Of a stretch of 36,619 nt of DNA, positions 15,946 to 25,335 are shown one piece after another. The notes under the pieces were generated by a model. That model saw nothing but the letters and a program-made list of their open reading frames with translations. It searched no databases and was not told the origin of the DNA. Position 1 is the stretch's first letter. Every line of letters starts with the position of its first letter. Where the stretch lies: NCBI GenBank assembly GCA_013362805.1, contig JABFVL010000009.1, positions 1 to 36,619 on the forward strand, read 5' to 3'. Source of the stretch: Mycobacteriales bacterium. GTDB lineage: Bacteria > Actinomycetota > Actinomycetes > Mycobacteriales > QHCE01. The translations under genes and the position numbers were made by a program.

Positions 15946-16455
15946 ATGACCAAGACCGCTGATGACACATTCATCTACATCGCGACTTACCCAGACACCT
16001 CAACAGCGAAAGCCGATTATGAGGTAGTCAAGGGGCTTCACAAGGAAGGACTTGTTGGCTCGTATGATGCCGCTGTTGTCACTAAAGATGTCAATGGCAA
16101 AGTCCACGCCAACAAGCACGAGACGTCCACCCGCCACGGAGCGTGGTGGGGCGTTGCGGCCGGCGCGGCCGTGGGGGTGCTTTTCCCGCCATCCATCTTG
16201 GCCTCGGCCGCGGTAGGCGGTGCTGTTGGTGGGGTGAGTGGTCACCTCGCCAAAGGCATGTCGCGATCAAATGTGAAGCAACTCGGTGACTTCATCGACC
16301 CGGGCCAGGCTGGTCTCGTGGTGGTCGGTGAGACCAAAGTTGAGGAAGCGATTCAGAACGCGGTGACTCGAGCCGAAGAAGAAACCGCCGAAGAGCTTGG
16401 CGTTGACCCGCAGGACATTGAGCGCGCCTTGCAGGACACCACAAGAGAAATGTGA
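15946..16455 (+). CDS. DUF1269-domain protein with glycine-zipper segment
   Basis: This encodes 169 residues. The ATG at 15946 follows GGAGG at normal spacing; the upstream part of the open frame (from 15718) is not typical coding sequence. The N-terminal half (FIYIATYPDTSTAKADYEVV, then SYDAAVVTKD) and the glycine zipper AAGAAVGVLFPPSILASAAVGGAVGG are the DUF1269 pattern, often annotated as membrane-associated. The C-terminus is an acidic helix (EEAIQNAVTRAEEETAEELG). Related proteins are common stress-induced or plasmid-borne genes; their role is unknown. It converges on a K+ channel gene across a terminator hairpin. Confidence 0.85.
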   Translation: MTKTADDTFIYIATYPDTSTAKADYEVVKGLHKEGLVGSYDAAVVTKDVNGKVHANKHETSTRHGAWWGVAAGAAVGVLFPPSILASAAVGGAVGGVSGHLAKGMSRSNVKQLGDFIDPGQAGLVVVGETKVEEAIQNAVTRAEEETAEELGVDPQDIERALQDTTREM

Positions 16456-16476
16456 CAGGTCACGAATATGGGGTTT

Positions 16477-16509
16477 CTAGTGATCGTGCCTGGATAAGCC
16501 GATCACTAG
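16477..16509. terminator. Bidirectional hairpin between converging genes
   Basis: Perfect 10-base arms CTAGTGATCG (16477-16486) and CGATCACTAG (16500-16509) with a 13-base loop lie between the stop of the DUF1269 gene (16455) and the stop of the channel gene (16527). T/A bases flank both sides, so it can serve both strands. Confidence 0.7.
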
Positions 16510-16526
16510 GAACCTTCACCAGCCAG

Positions 16527-17087
16527 TTAATCGCCCTTCTTGGCCGTCGGTGCTTTCGATTGGTGTTCGCGTCCACGTTGGATCGCCCCGGTAAATACTC
16601 GGATTCCGAGACCGATAATGAGCACGTTCACGACCATTTGAACGGTTACGAGAAGCCGTGCGTTTTCGCTGGTAGCAACGATATCGCCGAAGCCAACTGT
16701 GGCGAAAACGGTGATGGTGAAATAGAGCGCGTCCGTGCGAGTGAGTGTTTCGTTAAAACTCTCGGACTCAGATTGAGCCATCAGGAAATATGTGGTTGCG
16801 AACAACAAAAGCAAGAGGGGCGCCATCACCGCCAAGGCCTCGATGGCGCGGATGCCTGGATAAGTGGCCTGAGTGATGGCCCATATCTGCCAGATAGCGA
16901 CGAACAACAAAATTAGCAATGCGATGGCCAGCGAGAGCCCTATTGAAACGCGTTCGAAGTGATGAAGGGGCGCGAGGTAATAGACAACGACGAGGGCAAT
17001 AGTGGCGGCCAAAGAACGAAGCAGCCCCCACCCGAGCAGGCGACGCCGTTGAGCCCGGGACAACTCCTGAATCCGCAAGGCGTCCAC
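16527..17087 (-). CDS. Two-pore-loop type potassium channel (Ion_trans_2)
   Basis: This encodes 186 residues with hydrophobic segments near 20-40, 48-72, 83-103 and 147-165, and a pore helix ending in the selectivity filter TVGFGD at 130-135. The sequence between segment three and the filter (about 104-129) is the pore entrance. The four-segment pattern with a single pore loop fits the voltage-independent Ion_trans_2 group, acting as a tetramer in the membrane. The start is GTG 17087 with only a weak upstream site. The C-terminus is basic. It is a single gene facing the DUF1269 gene and divergent from nothing close. Confidence 0.9.
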   Translation of the reverse strand: MDALRIQELSRAQRRRLLGWGLLRSLAATIALVVVYYLAPLHHFERVSIGLSLAIALLILLFVAIWQIWAITQATYPGIRAIEALAVMAPLLLLLFATTYFLMAQSESESFNETLTRTDALYFTITVFATVGFGDIVATSENARLLVTVQMVVNVLIIGLGIRVFTGAIQRGREHQSKAPTAKKGD

Positions 17088-17178
17088 GTTGTACCCAATT
17101 CTGGTTAATAACGGCTGCTGGGAGCATATGGGGAACCAGTATCAACCTTGGTACGACGCGCTTTGCGTAAATGCAAAT

Positions 17179-20052
17179 TCACGAGGACGCGCGGAAGTGT
17201 GCCGCGGCCTCGCCACGGCTGGTGACGCCGAGCTTGGCCAAAATGTTGGACACATGCACGCTCGCGGTTTTTGTGGAGATGAACAACTCGCTGGCGATTT
17301 CCTTATTAGTGCGCCCTTGTGCGACCAGTCGCAGCACTTCGGCTTCTCGCGGCGTCAAACCTGAACTGGATGAGCCAGCGGCCATGTGCGATGTCTCCGG
17401 GCCTAGCGACACTCCAGTGCGACGAGCGAGACCTTCGGCCTGAATAACCAGTGGCACCGCGCCGAGTTGCTGCGCGATGTGATGGGCCACCCGCAACTGG
17501 CGAATCACCCCATCGCGGTCTGAGCGTTCCGCAGCCAACCGAGCACCCGCAAGCAGCGCGGTCGCCCGCATGAAGGGCCGTTCGCCTGCTTTCCATAGCT
17601 CCGCGGCCTTCTCATACTCGTCGTCGAGCATGTGCAGGTAGGCCCGGCTCATCGGATCGGGCTCATCCGGTTGCGACTGAAGGGACGCGGCCATTTCGGC
17701 GATTTTCGCGCGCAATGACGTGGTGTCTTGCTGCGGCTCGGCGGCCGCACAGGCCGCTTTCGCCGCCAGCAGTAGTGGCCACGCGTGGTAGGTGTGCAGT
17801 GGCAGCGCCGGTTCAGCAAGAGTTGCTTGAGCTTGTTCGTAGGCTTGCAGGCCTTGCTCTTGTCCAAGAGACAGCAAGATGGGCAGCAATGCGCTCGGCA
17901 CATATTCCTGCATTTTTAGGTCCGGCCCGCTCAACGCTCGGTGCACACCGTCGATGGCACGCCGCGCGTTGTCAATCTCTCCCCGGCCCAACGCGATATG
18001 GGCGCGTTGGGTGAGCAGCAGTCCGCGACGATAGTTTGTGGACTCATTTGTGAGTGCTTCATCTATGGCGGTGGAGGCTTCATCCCATCTTCCTAGCGCG
18101 CTCAGCGCCTCCACTCGGTTCAATTCCAGCATTCTGCCGAAGTCCGAATAGCGGCCCTGGCGGCGCGCACTGGCGATGCCATCATCGATAAGTCGCAGCG
18201 CTTCCCGTGACTCGCCCAAACTGTTGAGCATGTCCGTCAGATTGACCAAGGTGCGCAACGCGACGCGGGGTTGGTCGTCACGAATGGCGTGCTCGTAAAT
18301 CTGTTTCAACGCTTCGCGACCTGCGGTGAGGCGGCCCTCAAGGTTCGTGATCATCGCTGCTGAAATCGCGACATCGGTGGCGAGTTCCGTCTGTCCAGTT
18401 TCTTTAACGAGTCGCGCCGCTTCGGTGGAGTGGCGGCGTCCTTCCGCCACATCAATTCCAGTAAGGAAGAGATAGGTGGCGAATGCCTCCAAAACTTTTG
18501 CTCGGGCCGCGGTCGGCTCGGAAGCCAACTTTTCGGCGCGTCGCAAGGTTTCCAAACTGCCTGGCCGTCCGGTGACTCCTTGGAAGTAGGCGAGTTCTTT
18601 GAGAAGCAGAGCGACTCGCTCGGGTTCGGTCGCCTCATCTAGTTCGCTCAGAGCGCTTTTGATGAATTTGAGCCCACGCTCGTGTCTGCCGCTTATTCGC
18701 GCGGCCGCGGCGGCCCGCTCCAGCACGTTCACGTGGTCGATGTTCAGTCTTTCGACCGCTTCGGGGGCGTTGTCCCACAGTTCGAGCACACGTTCGCATA
18801 GCTGCAGGGCTTCGGAATATGCCAGTGCCCGCTCGGCGACCTCGGCGGCTTCCCAGGCTGAGATCATCGCCCAGGTTCGGTCGTCGGCCGCGTACCAATG
18901 TTGGGCTATCTCGATCGCGGCACGTCCTGGCGGCACCAGTCTTTGATCGGCGTCGATGACCTCGGCGTATCGCTTGTGGAGGCGGGCGTATTCGGCGGGG
19001 AGAAGATCGTCGTGAATGGCTTCTCTGATCAGAGCATGTCGGAAGGTGTATCCGCGGCTATCCGCGATGAGCAGGTTGGCTCGAATCGCTGGGCGCAGGG
19101 ATTCTTCTAGCGCTATGTCGCTGGTCTCGGTGACCGCGCGCAGCAGCGGGTGACCCACTCGGATACCGCCGGCGGCGGCGACGCGCAGCATCTGTTGTGT
19201 GTCTTCACCAAGTTGTTCTACTCGCAGCGTGACATGGTCGGACAGTGAGCGGGGCAAGCAGTCTTCGCCGGCTTCGGCGAGCGCTTCAACGAAGAGTGGA
19301 ATTCCTTCGCTGCGGGAAAACACCATGTCGAGCACGGTGAGGTCGGGAAATTGTCCGAGGATGCCTTGCAGTTGTTCCGCGACTTCGGCCCGGGCCAGCC
19401 GCGGCACGTTCACGCTGGTGACCTGGTCGAGGCGGGTAAGTTCGGCGAGCATGGCGCGGAGGGGATGAGTGCGGTGAAGTTCGTCGGATCGGTAGGAAAT
19501 CACGATCAAGACGGGGGAGGTGCGCAGGCTTCGGATCAAAAATCCGAGGAGGTCTCGGCTGGACGCGTCGGCCCAATGGGCGTCTTCGCAGACCAACACC
19601 ACGGGTTCTTGTTGCGCTAGCCGTTCGATGAGGGTCAACACGGTTTGAAAGAACCGGGCGTGGGCTGTTTCGCTGTTGCTGTTACGGGGCGATTCCCCAA
19701 GTTCGGGCAGGATGTGGGCGAGTTCGCTGACGGAGTTCTCTCCGAGCAATGTTGTCAGCTTGGGCACCCCTATGTCGGAGATGACTTGCCGGAGCATGGC
19801 CGTGATGGGTGCGTATGCCAAGCCTTGGCTGGATAGTTCTACGCAATGACCGAGGAGCACGCGATGTGGCTTAGGGAGCGTGTCGGTGAACGCGCTCAAC
19901 AGGCGCGTCTTGCCGACTCCGGCTTCGCCCGCGAGCAGCACGGTGGAGCTTCCCGAACGGGTTGCTTCAGCCGCGCTGAGCAGCGCGGCTAGCTCCGCGT
20001 CGCGCCCGATAAGTTCGGGGCTAATGCCATGAGTCGCCATGCCCTCTAGCAT
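17179..20052 (-). CDS. LAL-type LuxR regulator with AAA ATPase
   Basis: This encodes 957 residues. Walker A is GEAGVGKT (42-49), Walker B is [12 protein letters not shown] (151-162), and an AAA/orc-like ATPase domain extends to about 250. A long helical TPR-like region (about 330-870) follows, and the C-terminal LuxR HTH (about 897-957) reads [30 protein letters not shown] and continues with [15 protein letters not shown] proteins are large activators of catabolic or specialised-metabolite genes. Two start codons are possible (20052 and 20040); the second has GAGG 4 bases upstream. It overlaps the small upstream gene by 7 bases, so the two are translationally coupled. No cluster that it would control is evident next to it. 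Confidence 0.93.
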   Translation of the reverse strand: MLEGMATHGISPELIGRDAELAALLSAAEATRSGSSTVLLAGEAGVGKTRLLSAFTDTLPKPHRVLLGHCVELSSQGLAYAPITAMLRQVISDIGVPKLTTLLGENSVSELAHILPELGESPRNSNSETAHARFFQTVLTLIERLAQQEPVVLVCEDAHWADASSRDLLGFLIRSLRTSPVLIVISYRSDELHRTHPLRAMLAELTRLDQVTSVNVPRLARAEVAEQLQGILGQFPDLTVLDMVFSRSEGIPLFVEALAEAGEDCLPRSLSDHVTLRVEQLGEDTQQMLRVAAAGGIRVGHPLLRAVTETSDIALEESLRPAIRANLLIADSRGYTFRHALIREAIHDDLLPAEYARLHKRYAEVIDADQRLVPPGRAAIEIAQHWYAADDRTWAMISAWEAAEVAERALAYSEALQLCERVLELWDNAPEAVERLNIDHVNVLERAAAAARISGRHERGLKFIKSALSELDEATEPERVALLLKELAYFQGVTGRPGSLETLRRAEKLASEPTAARAKVLEAFATYLFLTGIDVAEGRRHSTEAARLVKETGQTELATDVAISAAMITNLEGRLTAGREALKQIYEHAIRDDQPRVALRTLVNLTDMLNSLGESREALRLIDDGIASARRQGRYSDFGRMLELNRVEALSALGRWDEASTAIDEALTNESTNYRRGLLLTQRAHIALGRGEIDNARRAIDGVHRALSGPDLKMQEYVPSALLPILLSLGQEQGLQAYEQAQATLAEPALPLHTYHAWPLLLAAKAACAAAEPQQDTTSLRAKIAEMAASLQSQPDEPDPMSRAYLHMLDDEYEKAAELWKAGERPFMRATALLAGARLAAERSDRDGVIRQLRVAHHIAQQLGAVPLVIQAEGLARRTGVSLGPETSHMAAGSSSSGLTPREAEVLRLVAQGRTNKEIASELFISTKTASVHVSNILAKLGVTSRGEAAAHFRASS

Positions 20053-20246
20053 GCCAGGCTCTTTTCGGGACCGACGGTGCCAAACGAGGTTTGGGACTGC
20101 TGGGACTCGGTGGATTTCCTGTTGGTGATGCGTTTGATGCTTCGACGCAAGATGGCCAAGCTCAGCCGTTCCCGCGCCGCCTTTTGCTGTAGTTCGGCGT
20201 TAGTGGCTTTGAAGAGTTCGTAGTGAAGTTCGATTCCGAGGTTCAT
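20046..20246 (-). CDS. Small helical protein upstream of the LAL regulator
   Basis: This encodes 66 residues, with AAAGGA about 6-7 bases before the ATG at 20246. It opens with a charged helix ([24 protein letters not shown]), then a basic helix and a Ser/Gln-rich tail. This pattern is like small actinobacterial proteins of the form MN..IELxxxxxAELxxxAxxxRL seen upstream of other genes; no function is known. The last 7 bases overlap the start of the LAL regulator, so it may be a leader peptide-like gene, a partner or an inhibitor of the regulator. It is too small for a family call. Confidence 0.65.
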   Translation of the reverse strand: MNLGIELHYELFKATNAELQQKAARERLSLAILRRSIKRITNRKSTESQQSQTSFGTVGPEKSLAC

Positions 20247-20462
20247 GATCTTTTCCTTTCTGATTCGTGGCCCTTGCGGCTACAGATATAAGACTCGTTC
20301 TAAGGCCACCCTCGGCACATGGGGAAGATGCCTTATCTTCGACATGCCTCCGCCTTAGAGCGGGTATGGAAGGCTTAGGTTTTCCCTACATCGGCGCTTT
20401 GAGCGCTAAGGCAAACCCACATTTGCGCATGTGCGCGGTTCACCGGATTGGATACAGAGAAG

Positions 20463-21482
20463 ATGGCCCCATCGCTCGATCGACGAGCTGCTTTCGGACT
20501 TGCTGGCGCCGCTGGCGCCATGGTTGCACTTGGAGCCGCGAGCCCGGCCCTTGCGAAAAAGACCGCTAATGATCCGGTGGCCTCGGATGCCAGCGGCGCG
20601 CGTAAACAGGTGGCAAAGGACTACAAGGAGCAAACGAAAAAAGCCAAGGGCACGTGGAATTCGTACATCACGATCGCTGACACCGATGGCACGTTGAAGG
20701 CGGCGGTTGATGACAAGTCGGATGTCGTGGTTGAGGCCTACAGCGTTAACAAAATCGCGGTTGCCGCCGCTGTGCTGGATAAAGTTGATCGTGGCCAGCT
20801 GGCCCTAGACACTCGAGTGGATGTCACCAAAGACATTGTCATTCCCGACGGGGATGGAATTTTCCGCCTGGATGGTGCCTACCCCAGCAGTGTCACACTG
20901 GGACACGTGTTGGCGAACCTGCTGACGGTTTCCGACGACACCGCCGTGCGGTTGTGCGGATCGGTGTGTCCGGCGAAAGAACTTAACGAGATCCTCAAAG
21001 GTAAAGGTTTCGTTCACACTCAGGTGGAGCCGGTAGCGAATCCGAACCGGTTCTTCCTGGGCAAGACCACTCCAAAGGAGACGCACGAAATGTTGCGTCA
21101 ACTGGCCGCCGGAACTTTGTTGTCAGAGACCTCGTGTGCGGTGATCTTGAAATTGTTGCGTGCCCCGGTCGCTTTCACCGACGGCATTCGCCGGACGATG
21201 TCTTCTGACGAGCGGGCCCGAGTGGCCACGAAAGCCGGCTGGTTTGATGATGGCCGCAACGAGGCCGGCATCATGTTCGATAAGGATGGCAAGCCGGTGC
21301 TGACCTATTCCATCTTCGCTCACGGGCAGGAACACGCCGACGACTTCGGTTCCACCCACCCGGCGGTGGAGGCGCGCGCGGTGATCGGTCGAAAGGCTTT
21401 CACCGCTATTAGCAAGCTGGGCGCGCCAACGTTGCGGATGACCGCTCCGTTGAACACCTACCGCCCCTCCAACGGTGGTTAG
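20463..21482 (+). CDS. Exported serine beta-lactamase-like hydrolase
   Basis: This encodes 339 residues. A twin-arginine signal is visible (LDRRAAFGLAGAAGAMVALGA, then ASPALA as the cleavage region). The class A beta-lactamase/PBP-like fold is shown by SVNK at residues 94-97 (active-site S94 and K97), an SDD instead of SDN, and KAG (in ATKAGWF) instead of KTG. This variant of all three motifs is common in actinobacterial lactamase-like proteins of unknown substrate, so lactam resistance is not implied. I chose the ATG at 20463; a TTG at 20448 would add a few residues. It is divergent from the LAL operon, and a hairpin at 21489-21512 may end its transcript. Confidence 0.85.
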   Translation: MAPSLDRRAAFGLAGAAGAMVALGAASPALAKKTANDPVASDASGARKQVAKDYKEQTKKAKGTWNSYITIADTDGTLKAAVDDKSDVVVEAYSVNKIAVAAAVLDKVDRGQLALDTRVDVTKDIVIPDGDGIFRLDGAYPSSVTLGHVLANLLTVSDDTAVRLCGSVCPAKELNEILKGKGFVHTQVEPVANPNRFFLGKTTPKETHEMLRQLAAGTLLSETSCAVILKLLRAPVAFTDGIRRTMSSDERARVATKAGWFDDGRNEAGIMFDKDGKPVLTYSIFAHGQEHADDFGSTHPAVEARAVIGRKAFTAISKLGAPTLRMTAPLNTYRPSNGG

Positions 21483-21488
21483 GATCTG

Positions 21489-21512
21489 GCTGTTTTGCGC
21501 CATTTAAACAGC
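21489..21512 (+). terminator. Possible terminator after the serine hydrolase
   Basis: Arms GCTGTTT (21489-21495) and AAACAGC (21506-21512) with a 10-base loop start 7 bases after the stop. The stem is short and AT-rich, so it is a weak candidate. Confidence 0.35.
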
Positions 21513-21630
21513 GAGTAGGTGTGCTGCGGGTCGATATAGGACACGGCCCGCTCACACTACGGTGTCGGCATGCTGGAGCTCGCTAACATTGAACGCTTAC
21601 CGGGCTCCTCGACCTTGGATCGTGAATTTC

Positions 21631-22722
21631 ATGACCGCATCAGATGTTTCGCCACCGCGTATTCAAGAGTTGCTCGCCCTGAGTGAGACTCTCATCAGGC
21701 AGACGGCTCTGCCGATTTTGAGTCGAGGCTATGCGGAGCTGGTCGCGTCGTTTCGCCAGAGCGCGCCGCTCGCCGACGTTGCCCGTCGAGATGGAATTGA
21801 TGCGGTGTTGACCAGCGAAGATCCCATCATTGAAGTCCTTTACAAGAAGAATAAAGAACTAGCGACAGGTGCGGAGAAAGCGGCCGAAGCCGCTATTGGC
21901 ACTGAGGTGTTGAAGGTTCCACAGTGCGCGATTTTGGGCGAAGAACTCGGTGAGCGGGTGCGGGAGGGCGCCGAGACCGAATCAACTATTTATTTCGTTC
22001 TTGATCCGGTGGATGGAACCACGTCGATGGCCCGTTGGGCTGTCGCTCAAGCGTTCGAGCTTTCCTTTCCCGATTCCGTGCCCGCTTTTGGCATCACCAT
22101 CGGGCTACTAGACATCGCGCGAGGTGAAGCGGTGGGTGGTGTTGTGGCCCAACTCGAGCCTCACTCCGACGGAAACGGGCTCAGCGTTTCCCATGTGTGG
22201 ACAGGTGGCGAAGGCATGCCAGCTATGCGCGACAATGAGATCGTGCTGGCCGCGGCGCCAGCTCAACTCTCCGGAGCCACCTTGAGCACCACTGTGCCTG
22301 AGGCGATGTTTCATGATGAAAAAGAATGGCGCGACTTTCAGGCGCTGCACGAGGCCACCCGCCGATTCGTGCCAGGCCAAAACTGCATTGGGTTTATGCA
22401 CCTTTTGGAAGATCGCTCCGAGGCAACCGTCGTATTTGAACGCGACCTGCTCATTCCCGACACAGCCGCGTTGGCGCCAATTCTGGCCGCTGGCGGAGTT
22501 CGGGTGACTGATATCGCTGGCGAGCCATTGAAGTTTGGGCAAGAACAGGTTCGTTCATATGTGGGTTCTTCCCCGTATGAATATGTGGTCCTTGCCGCGC
22601 ATCCGCTGCTGCACGACGCCGCTGTGCGGCGCATTCAAGCCGGCCCTACGTTGCCCTCTACCTTCGGGCAATGGCAGCAAGAAGCAACAGGAGTCGATGT
22701 CCGTAAAACGGTTCGCGGCTAG
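21631..22722 (+). CDS. Inositol monophosphatase-family phosphatase, HisN-like
   Basis: This encodes 363 residues. The metal-binding motifs of the IMPase superfamily are the glutamate pair in ILGEELGE (about 102-107) and DPVDGTT at 125-131. The ligand of the C-terminal metal site lies near LIPDTAALAPILAAGG, where a DxAA pattern is visible. Such enzymes remove phosphate from inositol-1-phosphate, histidinol phosphate, FBP or PAP. Because a histidinol-phosphate aminotransferase-like gene follows 18 bases downstream, histidinol phosphate or a similar amino alcohol phosphate is a likely substrate. The ATG at 21631 is chosen over longer frames. The spacing of about 100 residues before the first motif is longer than usual. 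Confidence 0.82.
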   Translation: MTASDVSPPRIQELLALSETLIRQTALPILSRGYAELVASFRQSAPLADVARRDGIDAVLTSEDPIIEVLYKKNKELATGAEKAAEAAIGTEVLKVPQCAILGEELGERVREGAETESTIYFVLDPVDGTTSMARWAVAQAFELSFPDSVPAFGITIGLLDIARGEAVGGVVAQLEPHSDGNGLSVSHVWTGGEGMPAMRDNEIVLAAAPAQLSGATLSTTVPEAMFHDEKEWRDFQALHEATRRFVPGQNCIGFMHLLEDRSEATVVFERDLLIPDTAALAPILAAGGVRVTDIAGEPLKFGQEQVRSYVGSSPYEYVVLAAHPLLHDAAVRRIQAGPTLPSTFGQWQQEATGVDVRKTVRG

Positions 22723-22740
22723 GCCCAGGAGGAAGCGCAG

Positions 22741-23838
22741 ATGAATATTCACGACGCGATCACTAAGCTGGCTCGTTCGCACGTTTTGGCGATGACCCCA
22801 TATAGTTCGGCCCGCACAGAAGGTGAGCAGGGCGAATCGTGGGCGCACCACGACGCCAACGAGATGCTTTCGCCGCCCTATCCGGGAACGGCCGAACAGG
22901 AAGGTTTTAACCGTTACCCTGATCCGCAACCGTCGCATTTGTTGGATGCTTTCGCCGACATATACAAGGTCGACCGATACCAACTGCTCTTGACTCGCGG
23001 CGCGGATGAAGCGATCGATCTGCTGATTCGCGTGTTCTGCCGCGAAAACGTCGATGGGATTTTGATTCATCCGCCGACATTTGTGATGTTCGAGCATGCC
23101 GCGCACATTCAAGGCGCCACCGTGTTCCGGGTTCCGCTGCGTGAAGACTTCCAACTAGACACCACCAGCATGCTGGCGACTTGTCGAGCTAACCCCAATA
23201 TCAAGCTGGTTTTCGCATGTTCGCCAAACAATCCTACGAGCAATCTCATGCGGCGAGATGATGTTCTTGAACTGGCCCGCGAGTTGGCCGGGCAAGCGTT
23301 AGTGGTTGTTGACGAGGTGTATCTAGCTTATTCGGGGCAAGCCTCACTCAGCGCCAAGATCGCCGAACACCCCAACTTGGTGGTCATGCGCTCGTTGTCG
23401 AAAGATCACGCGTTGGCTGGTGAACGATGCGGCGTCCTTATCGCCCATCCAGAAGTGATCAGTCTCGCCGGTCGAATTTTGGCGCCCTATCCGTTGAGTG
23501 TTTCCGCGATTCGATCGGTCACAGCCGCCGTTTCCCCTGAAGGCATCGAATACGCGCGGAACCTGCGTGAACAGATTCTTGGCGAGCGCAAGAATATGGA
23601 GAAAGCGTTGCGCGCCTCACCCGCGGTGCAACACATTTATCCGAGCGACACGAATTTCCTGCTGGTGAGAACCACTGATCCCGCCTTGCTGGTGCGGATG
23701 ATGGAAGAAAACCACATCAAAATTAGAGATCGCAGCAACGCCGTGCCGGGTTGCGTGCGAATCTCGATCGGCAATCCGCGGCAGAACGAGCGACTGTTGC
23801 AAGTGTTCGCCGAATATGCCGCGAAAGTCGTGCGGTAG
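22741..23838 (+). CDS. hisC-like: HisC-like class I/II aminotransferase
   Basis: This encodes 365 residues of a fold-type I PLP enzyme. Motifs are DANEM (substrate-binding N-terminus), NRYPDPQP, SPNNPTSN, VVDEVYLAYSG and RSLSKDHALAGERCG, in which K221 is the PLP lysine, and CVRISIG near the end. The block RGADEAIDLLIRVFCRE and APYPLSVSA agree better with the HisC of gamma-proteobacteria (RGADEGIELLIRAFCE, APYPLSTPV) than with the typical actinobacterial enzyme. AGGAGG lies about 10 bases before the ATG, and the gene is 18 bases after the phosphatase, so they form an operon. It may act in histidine synthesis, or transaminate a related phosphate ester in another pathway. Confidence 0.88.
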   Translation: MNIHDAITKLARSHVLAMTPYSSARTEGEQGESWAHHDANEMLSPPYPGTAEQEGFNRYPDPQPSHLLDAFADIYKVDRYQLLLTRGADEAIDLLIRVFCRENVDGILIHPPTFVMFEHAAHIQGATVFRVPLREDFQLDTTSMLATCRANPNIKLVFACSPNNPTSNLMRRDDVLELARELAGQALVVVDEVYLAYSGQASLSAKIAEHPNLVVMRSLSKDHALAGERCGVLIAHPEVISLAGRILAPYPLSVSAIRSVTAAVSPEGIEYARNLREQILGERKNMEKALRASPAVQHIYPSDTNFLLVRTTDPALLVRMMEENHIKIRDRSNAVPGCVRISIGNPRQNERLLQVFAEYAAKVVR

Positions 23839-23942
23839 AGCCAGCCGCACGGGTGAGGCTCAAAGAACGTTGCTCGTTCGATTTACTCTTTGAATTGTAT
23901 GGTTTGGTCATTTTCGGGCATCACTACATGGGACGGTTGTGT

Positions 23943-24458
23943 ATGAATCGAAAGCGAACAGTTGTCAGTGTTATCGTGGCGCTAGCCTTCTCCGCCGCCA
24001 TCGCTCTATCCGGTTCCACGGCGGTCGGGGCCACTGATGTGGATTGGAAAAATGCCCGGGTGCCGGTGCCAGTGGGCACCCATTGCCCAGCAGGGGACGT
24101 GCAATTTAACGACGGCATGAGCGAACACAACGACTATCTCTATCGGATACTGCCCAACCCGAGCGTGCCGGTATATGGCGACGTAGATGGCAACGGCGAT
24201 CGTGACGCATTGCTCCGCATGCAATGCGGGCCCAAGAACTCTGAATACAGCGAGGCGCTCATAGCGGTGAGCGCTAACGGTGACGCTCTGTACCCGCTGG
24301 CCACTGTGCTGCGCGCGGACGATTGGGGTCAGCAGTTCACTAATTACGCGGTCTTTGGCTCGGTGGTGCGCGTGACGGTGTCTGATGAACAACAAAGCTG
24401 GGTCCGTTGGTTTGAGTGGAACGCCAACACTGGCACTTTTGTAGAAATCACCCGATAA
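23943..24458 (+). CDS. Secreted protein, unknown function
   Basis: This encodes 171 residues with a Sec signal peptide (MNRKR, then the core VVSVIVALAFSAAIAL and a VGA-T cleavage site). The mature part contains DVDGNGDRD, an acidic calcium-loop-like pattern, and a Trp-rich end (SWVRWFEWNAN). Two Cys (HCPAGD and MQCGPK) could form a disulfide. No family is recognised; such proteins resemble FG-GAP/VCBS-type fragments in the DVDGNGDRD motif, but a full repeat is not seen. It sits after the aminotransferase with its own leader, and before a strong terminator hairpin. Confidence 0.72.
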   Translation: MNRKRTVVSVIVALAFSAAIALSGSTAVGATDVDWKNARVPVPVGTHCPAGDVQFNDGMSEHNDYLYRILPNPSVPVYGDVDGNGDRDALLRMQCGPKNSEYSEALIAVSANGDALYPLATVLRADDWGQQFTNYAVFGSVVRVTVSDEQQSWVRWFEWNANTGTFVEITR

Positions 24459-24471
24459 ATTGCGGATTGGC

Positions 24472-24507
24472 GATCTTGTTGGTGGGGCTGGCCTTACCAA
24501 CAAGATC
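24472..24507 (+). terminator. Strong hairpin after the secreted protein
   Basis: Perfect 12-base arms GATCTTGTTGGT (24472-24483) and ACCAACAAGATC (24496-24507) with a 12-base loop begin 14 bases after the stop. No T-run follows. It is the best terminator in this part. Confidence 0.7.
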
Positions 24508-24700
24508 CAAGCTTTCCCGGTCCTTTCCGAGCTAATCCGTCGAGCTTGAGCTAGGACAGCGACCACCCGAAAAGTGCCAGCGAAAAGTACTTTGTTGTCC
24601 GTAAATCTGACACCGTATTTGATGAGCTCTTTGCGGTAATACCTGTTCATGCTGCCCTTGAGCAGGGCTTTTGGCTTGTAGCGGCATAATCATTCAGGTG

Positions 24701-25237
24701 ATGAGTCGATTGTTAGCTTTGCTGGGTGTCTTAGCCATGCTCGCCGCGTGTGGGTCTGAATCGGAGTCCGTATCCACGCCTTCGAAAAATTCGAAGCTCA
24801 AACCCACGTCGAGTTGTTCGGCTGGGCTGGAGTTGCGGGCCGGCTCGTCTGAGGCGGCCACAGGTGTGCGGGTGCAGAAAATCGAGCTGGTGAACTGTGG
24901 TGCGGAGCCCGTCGTGCTCGATGGCTATCCGCAAGTAAAGGTGCTCGATGAGTCGGGGCGCGCGGTGGATGTGGAAGTGGGTAACGGCTCGTCCGGCATT
25001 GCCACCGTTGAGTCATTTGACGCGCAACCTCAACAGTTAACGCTCACAACTGAGGGCTCGGCAGTTTTCAGTATTCTGTGGCGCAACACTTATGACGATG
25101 TCAGTGCCCCACCGGTGGTAGGTGCTGGCTTGGAAGTTGTCCTGGCGCCTGGTGGCGCGCCCTTGCGTATTTCGGGTCTAAGCATCGACCTTGGCTCGAC
25201 CGGCAAGCTGGGGCTCAGCCCGTGGGGTTCAAGCTAG
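24701..25237 (+). CDS. DUF4232 lipoprotein
   Basis: This encodes 178 residues. The lipobox is LAAC near residue 17 (MLAACGS), so the mature protein is a membrane-anchored lipoprotein on the outer face. After a Ser/Lys-rich linker, the DUF4232 domain follows (CSAGLELRAG, then LVNCGAEPVVLDGYPQVKVLD), with conserved Cys. DUF4232 is common in actinobacterial envelope proteins and has no known activity. The ATG at 24701 follows CAGGTG; the longer frame beginning at 24671 adds unlikely residues. It is followed by a promoter-like region with two palindromes ahead of the next lipoprotein gene. Confidence 0.82.
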   Translation: MSRLLALLGVLAMLAACGSESESVSTPSKNSKLKPTSSCSAGLELRAGSSEAATGVRVQKIELVNCGAEPVVLDGYPQVKVLDESGRAVDVEVGNGSSGIATVESFDAQPQQLTLTTEGSAVFSILWRNTYDDVSAPPVVGAGLEVVLAPGGAPLRISGLSIDLGSTGKLGLSPWGSS

Positions 25238-25259
25238 CGCACGTTTTGGTTGACTGGCA

Positions 25260-25288
25260 CAGATTAAGAATCTGGTCATATCCGGATA
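25260..25288. promoter_or_regulatory. Two adjacent palindromes before the copper-like lipoprotein
   Basis: CAGATT-AAG-AATCTG (25260-25274) and TATCCGGATA (25279-25288) are perfect dyads placed 48 bases before the start at 25336. They suggest an operator region for the blue-copper-like gene. No regulator binding them is known. Confidence 0.4.
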
Positions 25289-25335
25289 AAATGGGCGGAG
25301 TTCAGAGCTTTTCATGTGCGAGATAGGGAGTCCCT

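Noticed and set aside
24006..24650. Long minus-strand frame opposite the secreted protein at 23943-24458
   Set aside because: Most of it is antisense to a gene with a clear signal peptide, and only its first ~60 residues lie outside. These carry a weak ribosome binding site and match nothing I know.
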